Source of the DNA: Nodosilinea sp. LEGE 06152
GTDB lineage: Bacteria > Cyanobacteriota > Cyanobacteriia > Phormidesmidales > Phormidesmidaceae
Direction: 5' to 3'
Assembly: GCF_015207525.1 (NCBI RefSeq)
Contig: NZ_JADEWR010000014.1
Coordinates: 43,309-107,308, forward strand
Length of the DNA: 64,000 nucleotides
Positions 27,595 to 41,130 of this stretch are shown piece by piece. The first letter of the stretch is position 1, and the number at the start of each line of letters is the position of its first letter. A program made the position numbers and the translations under genes. Under the pieces are notes generated by a model. That model was not told where the DNA came from. It did not search any database and was given only the letters and a program-made list of their open reading frames with translations.

Positions 27595-29193
27595 GTGGGG
27601 AGATTGGCCCAATTGCGGCTGAGGCAGTTTTTTTCTGGAGTGGTTGGCGTGGCTGGGGTGTGCCTGTTGGGAAGCCTCCCGGCCAGGGCCAGCGCGCGGC
27701 TGCAGACCTGGCAGTTTGACACCGGCCAAAACCGCCTTATCTTTACCACCGAGAGCGGGGTTCAACCCCAGGTTAGCCTGTTAACCAACCCCCACCAGCT
27801 GGTCATCGACCTGCCGGGTATTGCGTCGGATGAGACTTTAGGTAATCAAATTATCGGTGGGCCGGTGCAGGCGGTGCGGGTGACCCAGGCCAATGCCCGC
27901 ACCACCCGGATGGTGCTGGACCTGAGCCCCGACTATACCCTCGACCCCAAACAGGTGAAGGTGTGGGGGATGACCAACCAGCAGTGGGTCGTGCAGCTGC
28001 CCAGCGCCACTCAGGCTGACGCCTCCAACAGTGCGTTTCCCAATAGCACCCTAACTATTCCCGATCTGTCTAAAGCGATCGCCTCGCGGCCTCTAACAGC
28101 GGTGGGTACCGAACCGATGCCGCCGCTGATTAGCCGCAACCAGGTGACTACGGCAGCAGTCAGGGCCACAGCTACGGTGCTGCGCGGCGTTCAGACTACG
28201 GCTGAAGGGTTTTTTATCCCCACCGCGGGTGCTGCCCCCCAGGTGCATGTGTACCGCACCCGCGATGCCAACCAGGCGCGGCAGATTGTGATTGATCTGC
28301 TGGATGCGGCCATTGCCCCTGGACTGGTTGCCGAGGCGTTGCCCCAGGGGCGCTACGGCATTTCCCGCTGGAGCCTGACTCAGTTTGCGACGGCCCCGCC
28401 CGCCATCCGCGTTACCCTAACGCTAGATGGGCACAGCCCCGACTGGCAAATTACGCCCCTGGCCAGCGGCGGCGTTTGGGTAACACCCATCGGCATGGCT
28501 CCCAGTCAGATTGCCGCGCCGGCGACCACGGTGGTGCTGCCGGTCATTAACGCGGTAGCCCCGCCGCCGGTCAATCAAACCGTAGCCCCCCCAGCGGTGG
28601 CTACCCCAGTACCGCAGCCCACGGTTACCCCCTACTCACCGAGCCGTGGCCAGGTACTGGTCATGCTCGACCCTGGCCACGGCGGGGTTGACCCCGGTGC
28701 GGTGGGCATTGGCGGCCTGCAGGAAAAGGGTGTGGTACTGGCAGTAGCGCAATACACAGCGGCGGCCCTACAGGCCCAGGGCATTGCGGTGCAGATGACC
28801 CGCCAAAGCGACCAAACGGTAGACCTACAGCCTCGGGCCACCATGGCTGAAACAGCGCGGGCGACGGTATTTGTCAGCATTCACGCCAACGCGGTTAATA
28901 TGCAGCGCCCGGAGGTTAACGGCCTGGAAACCTACTACTACTCAGATTCGGGGCAGGTGCTGGCCACGGCCCTGCAGCGGCAGGTACTGAGTACTATGGC
29001 CATGAACGATCGCGGCGTCCGCCAGGCCCGGTTTTTGGTGCTACGCCGCACCTCGATGCCCGCTGCACTGATCGAAATCGGCTTTGTAACCGGAGCCACC
29101 GATGCGCCGAAGCTGCGCGACCCCCGCTGGCAGGCCCAGATGGGTCAGGCGATCGCCCAGGGCATTGTCAACTACCTGAGTGGTCGGCCCTAG
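27595..29193 (+). CDS. amiC: N-acetylmuramoyl-L-alanine amidase with AMIN domains
   Basis: 532 residues. A signal peptide (about 32 residues, LPARASA at its end) sends it to the periplasm. Two AMIN-like segments follow (about 35-130 and 185-300), then a proline-rich linker, then the zinc-dependent Amidase_3 domain from about 350: LDPGHGG, LQEKGVVLAVAQ, VSIHANA and ALIEIGFVTG carry the zinc ligands and catalytic Glu. The enzyme removes stem peptides from peptidoglycan during cell separation; in filamentous cyanobacteria AmiC-type enzymes also drill septal nanopores. The start codon is GTG at 27595, which gives a complete signal peptide. Which role applies here is not decidable from sequence. 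Confidence 0.9.
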   Translation: MGRLAQLRLRQFFSGVVGVAGVCLLGSLPARASARLQTWQFDTGQNRLIFTTESGVQPQVSLLTNPHQLVIDLPGIASDETLGNQIIGGPVQAVRVTQANARTTRMVLDLSPDYTLDPKQVKVWGMTNQQWVVQLPSATQADASNSAFPNSTLTIPDLSKAIASRPLTAVGTEPMPPLISRNQVTTAAVRATATVLRGVQTTAEGFFIPTAGAAPQVHVYRTRDANQARQIVIDLLDAAIAPGLVAEALPQGRYGISRWSLTQFATAPPAIRVTLTLDGHSPDWQITPLASGGVWVTPIGMAPSQIAAPATTVVLPVINAVAPPPVNQTVAPPAVATPVPQPTVTPYSPSRGQVLVMLDPGHGGVDPGAVGIGGLQEKGVVLAVAQYTAAALQAQGIAVQMTRQSDQTVDLQPRATMAETARATVFVSIHANAVNMQRPEVNGLETYYYSDSGQVLATALQRQVLSTMAMNDRGVRQARFLVLRRTSMPAALIEIGFVTGATDAPKLRDPRWQAQMGQAIAQGIVNYLSGRP

Positions 29194-29360
29194 GAAAATT
29201 CAATGGTTTTGGATTTTCGCTTTTGGATCAATTGTGAGTTAGGAGATGCAGGGACCCCGGCGATCGTGACACCATATCTGGTATTAGATGTGGTAGATGA
29301 GCCTGCGGAGGGTACCTTTTGCCTGAGCCAAGATTCAAAATCGCCAGTCTAAAATTCACA

Positions 29361-31466
29361 TCAGGCGCGTTTTGTGGGTTTGGCTGGGAAGTGCAGCACC
29401 AGAATGTTGGTATCCCAGTTAGCTTTGGTAATGGCCTCGGGCTCTCGACCCAGGGCTGACTGGCCAACCATACGAGTGCTGGCGATCAGAACCAGCAGGG
29501 TGTTGGGCTGAACCGCCTCTGACACCTGTTTAACGGTGTTGCCCTGCACGGGCTGCACGACAATGTCTTCTTCCTGAAGCAGGGCGGTGAGCTTGCGATC
29601 GCGGGCCGAGCCCACGGTCATCTGCACCACGTGGAGAGGAGCCTTGAGCTCTTCAGCCAAACACTGGGTAATAGTTAGGGTCTGCTTAATTTGCCCCAGG
29701 TTGGCCTGCCTGCCGGTAACGGCCAGCACCACTTTTTCAGTGTTCTCAATTGGCTGTGGAAAGCGACTGATCAGCACTGGAATAGTTGCCGATCGCACAA
29801 TGGTGTCGATAACGCTGCCAAAGAAATTCTCTCGATAGGTCGAAAAACCCTTCCAGCCGCAAATCAGCAGATCGGCATCGCGCTCTTGAATAGTGCGCAA
29901 GATGCCCCAGGCAATGGAGTCGTCGATGCGACCAATGGTTTCGACCGGAATCGTAGCGGCGTGGGCAATGGTTTCGGCGGTTTCGAGCAGACGATTTTGG
30001 CGGGTTTTGTCGGCCTCGGCAATGGGTTGGTTGCGATCGGGCAGCACGTGCAGGGGCAGCAGAGTACCCTCAACCCGCTTGGTCAGAATAATCGCCAGCT
30101 GCAGCAGGTTGTCTTCGGTACTGGGGTTGGCCACCGGAATGAGCACGCGCTTGCCCAAGGTTGGAACCATCGGTACATTCTGAGCGTCCACCGGGGCCGC
30201 TTCAGCCTCAGCGGGCTGAGTCTGGAGCTGAGCACCCCAGCGCGCTACGACCCACGGCGACAGTACGCAACTGACCAAAATCATCAGGATAATGGCATTG
30301 ACCACCACTTCATCGACCAGGCCAATGTCGAAGGCGATGGTAATAGCGGCCAGGGTAGAGGCCGCCTGGGCCATCGACAGGCCAAACATCACCATCGTGC
30401 TGGGAAATTTCCACTTAAACCAGCGAGCCGCTACCCAGGCCGCCACAAACTTACTGACCAACTCCGCCAGCACAACAATGCTGACCAACAACAGCGACTG
30501 GGGGTTGCGAACCAAAATCAGCGGGTCGACCAGCATGCCCACAGAAATCAAGAAAATGGGCACAAACAGGGTGTTGCCAATAAACTGCACCCGGTTCATC
30601 AGCGGGCTCAGGCGGGGGATAATCTGAGTAATGGCCACCCCAGCCAAAAACGCCCCGACAATAGGTTCAATCTCAATCAGGCTGGCCAGGTATGAGGCCA
30701 CAAACAGGGCCGCCAGCACAAACGTAAATTCAGCCCCTTCGTCGTGGCCAAATTTTTTAAAAAACCAGCGACCCAGCTTGGGCACGCCCCACAGTACGGC
30801 AAAAGTGTAGATTGTCAGGGCCGGAATTAAAAACAGCCAAAACCCAAGGGTGAGATCGCCCTGGTCGGCCTTGACCACCACGGCCAGCACCAGCAGCGCC
30901 AGCACGTTGGTAATCAGCGTTGCCCCCAGGGTGGCGGTAGAGGACGGGTGCCGCATGATGCCCAGCTTGTTGAGCACAGGCAGCGCCACCAGGGTATGAG
31001 AGGCCAGGCAGGAGGCCACCAGTACCGCCGCCCAAAAACTATAGCCCAGGGCCACCATGACCCCAGTGCCAATCACCATGGGCACCACAAAGGTGGCTAG
31101 GCCAAAAATAATCGGTTTGTCAGCGTTGCGCTTGAGGTCATCGAGGCTGGTTTCGAGACCGCCTAAAAACATCAGAAACAGCAGCCCTACCGTGCCCAGC
31201 AGCACAATGGTAGGGTCGCGATCCAAAATGCCCAACCCGTAGGGGCCTACTATAACGCCAGCCAAAATCAAACCAATGATGCCCGGCAGCCGCAGCCGTT
31301 CAACCAGCAGCGGGGCGACCAGCATAATGGCCAGAATCGTCAGAAAGATCGCTACCGGGTCAGTGATAGGCTCCTGTAAAAGCTGCCCCAGGGGTAGGGG
31401 TACTGCCCTAGCGAAAATCCCTGACGCGGCGATCGCCGCGCTAAATTCTAGCCCAAGGTGAATCAT
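29361..31466 (-). CDS. CPA2-family cation/proton antiporter with C-terminal USP domain
   Basis: 701 residues. About twelve membrane spans (residues 35-415; for example LPGIIGLILAGVIVGPYGLG and EPIVGAFLAGVAI) mark a Kef/NapA-type monovalent cation:proton antiporter of the CPA2 family. The last 270 residues are soluble and resemble universal stress protein repeats (KRVLIPVANPSTEDNLLQLA, DADLLICGW, SATIPVLISRFP), a likely nucleotide-binding regulatory region. It sits in the cytoplasmic or thylakoid membrane and would exchange Na+ or K+ for H+. The ion cannot be told from sequence. Confidence 0.9.
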   Translation of the reverse strand: MIHLGLEFSAAIAASGIFARAVPLPLGQLLQEPITDPVAIFLTILAIMLVAPLLVERLRLPGIIGLILAGVIVGPYGLGILDRDPTIVLLGTVGLLFLMFLGGLETSLDDLKRNADKPIIFGLATFVVPMVIGTGVMVALGYSFWAAVLVASCLASHTLVALPVLNKLGIMRHPSSTATLGATLITNVLALLVLAVVVKADQGDLTLGFWLFLIPALTIYTFAVLWGVPKLGRWFFKKFGHDEGAEFTFVLAALFVASYLASLIEIEPIVGAFLAGVAITQIIPRLSPLMNRVQFIGNTLFVPIFLISVGMLVDPLILVRNPQSLLLVSIVVLAELVSKFVAAWVAARWFKWKFPSTMVMFGLSMAQAASTLAAITIAFDIGLVDEVVVNAIILMILVSCVLSPWVVARWGAQLQTQPAEAEAAPVDAQNVPMVPTLGKRVLIPVANPSTEDNLLQLAIILTKRVEGTLLPLHVLPDRNQPIAEADKTRQNRLLETAETIAHAATIPVETIGRIDDSIAWGILRTIQERDADLLICGWKGFSTYRENFFGSVIDTIVRSATIPVLISRFPQPIENTEKVVLAVTGRQANLGQIKQTLTITQCLAEELKAPLHVVQMTVGSARDRKLTALLQEEDIVVQPVQGNTVKQVSEAVQPNTLLVLIASTRMVGQSALGREPEAITKANWDTNILVLHFPAKPTKRA

Positions 31467-31591
31467 GGCCTTTATAGGTAGGGAGTTAGTTTACTGATTG
31501 CTTATCTATAACACCACGTCAGGCTGCGCCCCTCAACCCGACTGGGGAGATTAATGAAGCAAACGGCCAGGCCGCCAAAGCTTCAACCCAG

Positions 31592-33010
31592 TTAGATTAC
31601 CGGAACCTGGGCCAATTCAGTACTATCAGTGCCCTCGTTGGCATCTCTACCCGAATCTGGCGCAGACTGAGCAGACAATTCTGCCAACAGCGCCAGCAGC
31701 TCGCGTTCAAAGGTCACCTGGGCGCGATTGGTTCTGCCGCCCACGTAAATGGTGCCATCCCGCTCTAGGGCCCACACCTGGGAGTGGGAGACATAGCTCA
31801 TGATTACCCCCAGCATGAGCAGCCCAAAGCCGCCGTACACCATCGGAATACCAGGGTCGGCCTTAATTTGCAGGCCGGTGCTGCCCACCACATCCACCAG
31901 CGTCAGCCTGACCCCATTCACCTCCGCCACCATACCCTTGCGAACGGTGGAAATTAGCTGCCCTGCATTGTCATAGATCAGCACTGACCCTTGCAGGTCG
32001 CTAGCCAGCAGGGTAACGCCCTCGCTCATGTCGGGCTTGGTGGGTAGCCAGGTGCCCCAAAACCGGGGGCCGTCATTTTCTAGCGGCTGCATGGGCAGCT
32101 GCAGCACAGGGCTGTTGTTGAGCTTGATCTGCACCGCCGCAATTCCCCAGTCGGCCTGGTAAAGCGTCACGCCCCGGTAGCGCATGGGCTCATTGACGTG
32201 AATCGTCTTGCGATCGACTTCGCTGCCGGCCTGGTTGAGCACCGATAGGTCAGAGTAAAACTGGTCAATCTTGCCCTCAGGCGTGTAGTCAATCCAGAAG
32301 CGGTTTACCCGCACCGACCAGTCTTTAGGAATTTGGGGCTCAGCCCAGGGACCGGCATCAAAAATATTGCGAATTTGGAACGTCTCGCCGCTGGGCACCA
32401 GCTCTTGGGCAAAAAAGCCGGTCATGGCCCCCCAAATGGCTCCCAGCAAGATTAGGATCATGCTGGCGTGCACCACAATCGGGCCAATGCGGCCCACAAT
32501 TCCCTTGCGCCCGTAGAGCTGAGAGCCATCCTGAAACACCCGATAGCGCCTTTTAGCTAGCCGAGCCGACAGAGCGGTGAGATTGGTTTCGCTGAGTTCG
32601 GCGCTTAGGGCCAGCTTTTGAAACTGACGCGGCTGGCTGTAGTACTTCCAGTTTTGTGCTGCGCCCAGGGCCGGGAACTGGCGGGTAAAGGTGCAGGCAA
32701 TCAGGCTGGCTCCAAACACAATCAGCAGCGCTAGAAACCACCAGGTGCGGTAGACGTGATCTAGCCCGCTAATCAAAATCACCTTCCAGCTCAAAAAGCC
32801 AAACAGAGCCGGATCGTCGGGATAGTTGGTCTGATAAAACTCCAGGGTTTGGCCCTGCTCAATCACGGTACCGCTAACGCTAAACGCCGCGATCGCCAGC
32901 AGCAGCACGATCGCCAGCCGCAGATCCGCCAGCAGCGGCAGCAGGTCTTGCCGAAAGTAATCGCGCACTGCATTCCGCAGGGAGTCACGGGGAGCGTCAG
33001 ATGGGGCCAT
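31592..33010 (-). CDS. ccs1: Cytochrome c biogenesis protein Ccs1/ResB
   Basis: 472 residues of the ResB/Ccs1 family. Three N-terminal spans lie at about 30-50, 85-105 and 175-195 ([61 protein letters not shown]), then a large lumenal domain with [21 protein letters not shown] and [18 protein letters not shown], and a last span near 395 ([19 protein letters not shown]). With CcsA it forms the system II haem lyase that attaches haem to apocytochromes c in the thylakoid lumen. It is last in an ftsW-ccdA-ccs1 row on the minus strand, next to the thiol-reduction partner ccdA. Confidence 0.93.
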   Translation of the reverse strand: MAPSDAPRDSLRNAVRDYFRQDLLPLLADLRLAIVLLLAIAAFSVSGTVIEQGQTLEFYQTNYPDDPALFGFLSWKVILISGLDHVYRTWWFLALLIVFGASLIACTFTRQFPALGAAQNWKYYSQPRQFQKLALSAELSETNLTALSARLAKRRYRVFQDGSQLYGRKGIVGRIGPIVVHASMILILLGAIWGAMTGFFAQELVPSGETFQIRNIFDAGPWAEPQIPKDWSVRVNRFWIDYTPEGKIDQFYSDLSVLNQAGSEVDRKTIHVNEPMRYRGVTLYQADWGIAAVQIKLNNSPVLQLPMQPLENDGPRFWGTWLPTKPDMSEGVTLLASDLQGSVLIYDNAGQLISTVRKGMVAEVNGVRLTLVDVVGSTGLQIKADPGIPMVYGGFGLLMLGVIMSYVSHSQVWALERDGTIYVGGRTNRAQVTFERELLALLAELSAQSAPDSGRDANEGTDSTELAQVPVI

Positions 33011-33095
33011 AGTACCTTTAGTATCCGTTGAAACAGGTCAGTACACCTACACCAGTCAACCTTGCACTCGTCCTTACAACTTTAAATCTGGACGC

Positions 33096-33866
33096 CTAAA
33101 CCAAGGCAGACGGCAGCAGCCGCGACAGCAGCGAAAAGACCCCGAACCCCAGCAGCAGCGCCCCGCTAGCCGGAGTGACCCAGCTTGACCACTGGCGCAG
33201 ATCTAACAGCCGCTTGAGGCTGGCGGTAAAGGTGCCCGCCAGCACCAGGGGGGTCACGTAGCCCACAGCGTAGGCCAGCAGCAGCGCACCGCCCAAAACA
33301 GGATCTTGCGTCGTCGAGATCCAGGCCAGGAGGGTGGCCAACACCGGGGTACTGCAGGGCGATGCCACAATGCCAAAGGTAAGGCCAAGGGCATAGGCCC
33401 GCAGCCAGGGCGGCAAGTTCCAGCCTTCGAAGGTGGGGCCTACGCCAGCGGGTAACGCCAGGGGAACCACTCCCAACAGATTTAGCCCCATCACAATGGC
33501 TACCAGGCTCACCACCACCGGCAGCCCCCAGGCCACCTGGCCGTAGACGTAGCCAAAGAGCCCCGCAATCAGCCCCAGCACCGCCAGGGTGGTGGCCAGG
33601 CCCAGAGCAAAGGCGAGCGATCGCCCGACTGCATCACGGCGGCGATCGCTCTCGTAGCCCCCCATATAGCCCACCATGATGGGCAACATCGATAGCAAAC
33701 AGGGCGACAAACTGGTCAGCAAGCCCGCCAGCCCCACCACCGACAGACTCACCCAAGATACCTGAGTCAACTGGTCGTTAACTAACTGGTTGGCCCACTG
33801 GGCAATGTCATACAAATAAAGCTGAAGGCTCTGGAGCATTGCCGAAGTAGTGAAGTGCAGAAGCAC
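33096..33866 (-). CDS. ccdA: Cytochrome c biogenesis thiol transporter CcdA
   Basis: 256 residues with six predicted spans. The family signature pairs are present: LTSLSPCLLSMLPIMVGYMGG (first redox cysteine) and GLTFGIVASPCSTPVLATLLAW (second). CcdA passes electrons from stromal or cytoplasmic thioredoxin across the membrane to keep apocytochrome haem-binding cysteines reduced. It lies 85 bases upstream of ccs1 and 50 bases downstream of ftsW on the same strand, so the three are probably one transcript. Confidence 0.94.
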   Translation of the reverse strand: MLLHFTTSAMLQSLQLYLYDIAQWANQLVNDQLTQVSWVSLSVVGLAGLLTSLSPCLLSMLPIMVGYMGGYESDRRRDAVGRSLAFALGLATTLAVLGLIAGLFGYVYGQVAWGLPVVVSLVAIVMGLNLLGVVPLALPAGVGPTFEGWNLPPWLRAYALGLTFGIVASPCSTPVLATLLAWISTTQDPVLGGALLLAYAVGYVTPLVLAGTFTASLKRLLDLRQWSSWVTPASGALLLGFGVFSLLSRLLPSALV

Positions 33867-33916
33867 CCCCTATTGTAACAATCTCGCAACCGGCTCTCAG
33901 TTTTTTCAGCCCCGTT

Positions 33917-35179
33917 TTAAGGCAAAAGATTACCGCCATCTAAGACGCGTAGAGACAATCGTTTCCGAGCGTTAGCTTTTGACTTTCTCTCCAAAGGCAC
34001 CGGTGCTTCCAGATTAATCTCCCGCGCGGCTCGTACTAGCAACGCCGCCGTCACCAGGCTAGCCACCATCGAGCTACCGCCATAGCTCAGTAGGGGAAAG
34101 GGCAGACCTGTCGTAGGCAGCACCCCGGTTGCCACGCCCATATTCAGCAGTGCTTGCCCCACCAATACCACCATAGCTCCCACCGCCACTAGCCGGTGTA
34201 GGGGCTGTTTTAACCGTAGCGCCACCAGCAAAGCTACAGAAGCATAGATTCCCAGTAGCGCCAGCAGCACCAGACAGCCCACAAAACCAAACTCTTCGGC
34301 AAATACCGCAAAAATAAAATCGGTGTACTGAATTGGCAGTGAATACAGCTTTTGCTGAGACAGCCCAAAACCCTGCCCCCAGAACCCGCCTGAGCCAATC
34401 GCCAGCAGACTCTGCACCAACTGGTAGCCCTGGTCGCCGGGGTCAGCCCAAGGATTTAAAAAGGAAGTAATACGCTGGCGCTGGTAGGCCTTGAGGCTAA
34501 TACTCACCCCCGCCGTCAACAGTCCACCACCAGCAGTAAGCAGCAGGTAGCCGTAGGGAATTCCCGCCGCAAGGGCGATGAGCCAGAGGGTGAGGCCGCA
34601 AACGGCAGCCGTACTCAGGTTGGGCTGCAGCAAAACCAGACCCAAGATGGCAGCAAAAACGCCTAGCCAGGTAAGGCGGGTTGACCAGGTAAGCTGCGGC
34701 CAGCGGCCAAACAACCGCGCCCCCTGCAAGACCAGGCAGGGCTTAATAAGTTCCGAGGGCTGAATCATAAACGGCCCCAGCGGTAGCCACCGAGTCGCCC
34801 CATTCACCGTCACGCCAAGGGAAGGAATTAAGGTTAGTGCCACCAGCCCCACCAGCACCAGTAGCACAATGCCCGATCCCTGGAGCAGGCGATCAAGGGA
34901 CATGTGAACAATGCGATTAAAGATGACCAACCCAATGACCACCCAAAGCAGCTGCACCAGGACGTAGTGCAGCCCATAGCCGTGCTCTACCACTGCCACC
35001 GCGTAGGAGGCCGAAAACAACACTAGCAGACCGCCTCCCAACCATAGAAAGGTTAGCCACCGCAACCAGCGCGCCTCCGCCGACCACTGACCTACCGTGG
35101 GGTCAATCCATGGAACCAATCGAGCAATGTTCACACCTACTACCCCGCGCGCCCAAGGGCCAACTCTTTTAAGGGCCAA
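33917..35179 (-). CDS. ftsW: FtsW/RodA-family peptidoglycan glycosyltransferase
   Basis: 420 residues with about ten spans of the SEDS family. Diagnostic pieces are GATRWLPLGPFMIQPSELIKPCLVLQGARLF (landmark FMIQPSEL), NPWADPGDQGYQLVQSLLAIGSGGFWGQG (landmark GDQGYQLVQSL), YTDFIFAVFAEEFGFVG and LPTTGLPFPLLSYGGSSM. SEDS proteins polymerise lipid II with a cognate class B PBP; the FtsW branch acts at the division septum. It is first of the ftsW-ccdA-ccs1 row. FtsW rather than RodA is the better call from this neighbourhood, but not certain. Confidence 0.92.
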   Translation of the reverse strand: MALKRVGPWARGVVGVNIARLVPWIDPTVGQWSAEARWLRWLTFLWLGGGLLVLFSASYAVAVVEHGYGLHYVLVQLLWVVIGLVIFNRIVHMSLDRLLQGSGIVLLVLVGLVALTLIPSLGVTVNGATRWLPLGPFMIQPSELIKPCLVLQGARLFGRWPQLTWSTRLTWLGVFAAILGLVLLQPNLSTAAVCGLTLWLIALAAGIPYGYLLLTAGGGLLTAGVSISLKAYQRQRITSFLNPWADPGDQGYQLVQSLLAIGSGGFWGQGFGLSQQKLYSLPIQYTDFIFAVFAEEFGFVGCLVLLALLGIYASVALLVALRLKQPLHRLVAVGAMVVLVGQALLNMGVATGVLPTTGLPFPLLSYGGSSMVASLVTAALLVRAAREINLEAPVPLERKSKANARKRLSLRVLDGGNLLP

Positions 35180-35240
35180 GTATAGCGGAGGGGACTATTT
35201 TTGTGATTTTTGATCAGGCCAAATCACAAAATATCCCCTC

Positions 35241-35279
35241 AAAAAACAACGGCAGGGTTAGCCCTTTAGCCAACCCTGC
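35241..35279 (-). terminator. Terminator of the apc operon
   Basis: Arms GCAGGGTTAGC (35252-35262) and GCCAACCCTGC (35269-35279) pair fully only on the minus strand, where the single mismatch becomes G-U. A run of six T follows on that strand (35241-35246). It lies about 90 bases downstream of apcC. Confidence 0.85.
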
Positions 35280-35367
35280 GCGTATCGCAGCATTAGAAAT
35301 AATGCAGTAAGAATTTTTATCGGATGCCTTTACGACCCCTGTGAGGGAACCGCTCGGAATCCAGCCA

Positions 35368-35571
35368 TTAGAGCAAGCCAGTATTGGCCCCTTGTCGCCC
35401 CGTAGCCAGTTCGACCTTAACGATTTTGCCGCCCATTTTTTGAATCCGCTGCTGCTCTTTAAACCAGTTGTCGTAGGGCACTAGTTTAGTGAAAAAAGTA
35501 TTTTGCAGTTCCCGCTGGGTACGGATCCTGGTTTGGCTAGGAACACAAGCGGTAATCTTAAACATGCGCAT
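35368..35571 (-). CDS. apcC: Phycobilisome small core linker (7.8 kDa, LC)
   Basis: 67 residues, the standard ApcC length, beginning MRMFKITACVPSQTRIRTQRELQ and ending KVELATGRQGANTGLL. It caps the allophycocyanin trimers of the phycobilisome core cylinders. A longer frame from 35616 adds residues not found in the family, so the ATG at 35569-35571 is the start. It is the last gene of apcE-A-B-C, separated from apcB by a 265-base gap. Confidence 0.97.
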   Translation of the reverse strand: MRMFKITACVPSQTRIRTQRELQNTFFTKLVPYDNWFKEQQRIQKMGGKIVKVELATGRQGANTGLL

Positions 35572-35704
35572 GGCCGAAAACTCTCCTGCTATCTCACGGG
35601 ACAGATATAAAGCCAATCCAAGCCCGAATCTAAATTCAAGAGCGGAGCTTTGCCAGCGGCAAAAACACCGGATCCTGAGCTGGACTGGTTAGAAACACTG
35701 AAAA

Positions 35705-35789
35705 GCCAGAGTCGAAAGCCAATGCTATGGACAGCAGGAAGACAGTACAGCACAACCTAGTGTCCTCAACACTCGCCCCTGACTCTGGC
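35705..35789 (-). promoter_or_regulatory. Long-range inverted repeat between apcB and apcC
   Basis: GCCAGAGTC at 35705-35713 can pair with GACTCTGGC at 35781-35789. In the apc transcript this would form a large stem-loop just after apcB, which could help set the lower level of apcC relative to apcA and apcB. The function is inference. Confidence 0.4.
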
Positions 35790-35836
35790 CTAAGGTCACT
35801 TTAGCTACTAGCTAAAGCGCAATGGATGAGCTTGAA

Positions 35837-36322
35837 CTAGCTCAAGCCAGAGCAGATGTAGTCAAAGTAAACGCCCATTTCCTTACCAGCGTCAGCGCCC
35901 ACCAGGCTAGCGGTCACTTCTTTCATGGCTTGGATGGAGTTGACGGTAGCGCCGATGGGTACACCCAGGGAATTGTAGGTTTCCTTGAGGCCGTTGAGCA
36001 CACGCTCATCCAGGATGGAGGGATCCCCAGCCAGCATGGCGTAGGTTGCGTAGCGCAGGTAGTAGTCGAGGTCGCGAATGCAGGCAGCATAGCGACGGGT
36101 GGTGTACATGTTGCCGCCGGGACGGGTGATATCGGAGTACAGCAGGGACTTAGCCACGGCTTCCTTCACGATTTCAGCGGCGTTGGCGCTGATGGTGCTG
36201 GCGGCACGAACCCGCAGTTCACCGGTTTGGAAGTAGGCTTTGAGCTTGTCGAGAGCAGACCCATCCAGGTACTTGCCCTGCACATCGGAGGAGTTGATAA
36301 CAGAAGTAATTGCGTCTTGCAT
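35837..36322 (-). CDS. apcB: Allophycocyanin beta subunit
   Basis: 161 residues of the phycobiliprotein fold. Cys81 ([20 protein letters not shown]) carries phycocyanobilin, and Asn71 in PGGNMYT is the usual methylated asparagine of beta subunits. With ApcA it forms the trimers of the phycobilisome core, passing light energy to photosystem chlorophyll on the cytoplasmic face of the thylakoid. It follows apcA after 64 bases. Confidence 0.98.
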   Translation of the reverse strand: MQDAITSVINSSDVQGKYLDGSALDKLKAYFQTGELRVRAASTISANAAEIVKEAVAKSLLYSDITRPGGNMYTTRRYAACIRDLDYYLRYATYAMLAGDPSILDERVLNGLKETYNSLGVPIGATVNSIQAMKEVTASLVGADAGKEMGVYFDYICSGLS

Positions 36323-36386
36323 TGGTGAAGCTTCCTTAGAACTGACGTAATCTCAACAACGAATCGACGGAGTAGCGCAGCTGCGA

Positions 36387-36872
36387 CTACTGCATAGCGC
36401 CGACAACATAGTCGAAGTAGGACGCGGCTTCAGCGGCATCATCGCTGGACAGCAGCCCGGTTGCAACAGCCTTCATGGAGCGGACAGCCTCAGCCACAGC
36501 GGGGATGGGGGTGCCCAGGGAGTTGTACATTTCACGCACGCCCACCAGACCAATCTCTTCGATGGGGGTGACATCACCAGCGACCACACCGTAGGTGATA
36601 AGGCGCAGATAGTAGTCCATGTCGCGCAGGCAGGTGGCGGTCATTTCTTCGCCGTAGGCATTGCCACCGGGAGAAACAACATCGGGGCGCTTCTGGAACA
36701 GCTGGTTGCCAGCTTCCTTAACGATGCGCTCGCGGGATTCGGTCAGCACCTGAGCAATCCGCAGACGGCGCTCGCCAGAAGTAACAAAGCCCTTGATGCG
36801 ATCCAGTTCACCGGGGCTGAGGTAACGAGCCTCAGCATCGGCATTCACGATTGACTTCGTGACAATACTCAT
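36387..36872 (-). CDS. apcA: Allophycocyanin alpha subunit
   Basis: 161 residues beginning [22 protein letters not shown]. Cys81 in [14 protein letters not shown] binds phycocyanobilin. GGAGG just upstream of the ATG, on the minus strand, is a strong ribosome binding site, fitting its very high expression. It lies 414 bases downstream of apcE and probably has its own promoter in addition to read-through. Confidence 0.98.
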   Translation of the reverse strand: MSIVTKSIVNADAEARYLSPGELDRIKGFVTSGERRLRIAQVLTESRERIVKEAGNQLFQKRPDVVSPGGNAYGEEMTATCLRDMDYYLRLITYGVVAGDVTPIEEIGLVGVREMYNSLGTPIPAVAEAVRSMKAVATGLLSSDDAAEAASYFDYVVGAMQ

Positions 36873-37286
36873 TGATGGATTCCTCCGAAAAATATGACCA
36901 GATTAGTATGAAACTGGCATTTAAGGGTGCAGGGCCAGAGCTAACTCTATACAGAACCTCGGTTCTGGCGGCCTTCCCGATTAATTGTCCGGTATCGTGT
37001 AAGCCTTCTTCAAAGCAGCGAAATATTTTGTAACAGTTTTCCTCAGGTTCTCGAAGAGTCGACGGCAACGCCATCCTAGAGGCCTAGAAAAACGCCTAAA
37101 GCCTCCAAAAAACTATAAACCGGATGCAATTTAGAACCCGGTTTTAATATTTCGCAACAAATTCGAGTAGCTTTACAGCTAGGACAATGCCTTAGCTTAA
37201 AAACCAGTTGACCTTAACTACTGAATAGTCATTGCACCAGCTTAAAGGGAATGGCCTAAACCATCCCCTTTAAGCTTTAGTGGCTA
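36873..37286. other. apcE-apcA intergenic region with promoter
   Basis: No gene. It holds the hairpin just after apcE (annotated), an AT-rich stretch suited to the apcA promoter, and GTTACAAAA (minus strand, 37026-37034), a nonamer also present upstream of apcE. The long untranslated leader is typical of apcA. Confidence 0.55.
37239..37276 (-). terminator. Strong hairpin directly after apcE
   Basis: Arms AGCTTAAAGGGAATGG (37239-37254) and CCATCCCCTTTAAGCT (37261-37276) pair over 16 bp with a 6-base loop; the one mismatch becomes G-U on the minus strand. It starts about 11 bases after the apcE stop. Without a T-tract it is more likely a partial terminator, or an element that protects the upstream mRNA. 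Confidence 0.6.

Positions 37287-41130
<3,844 letters not shown>

Noticed and set aside
29691..30695. 334-codon plus-strand frame inside the antiporter gene
   Set aside because: Antisense shadow rich in Asn, Gln and His with no fold signal; the minus strand encodes a clear CPA2 antiporter.
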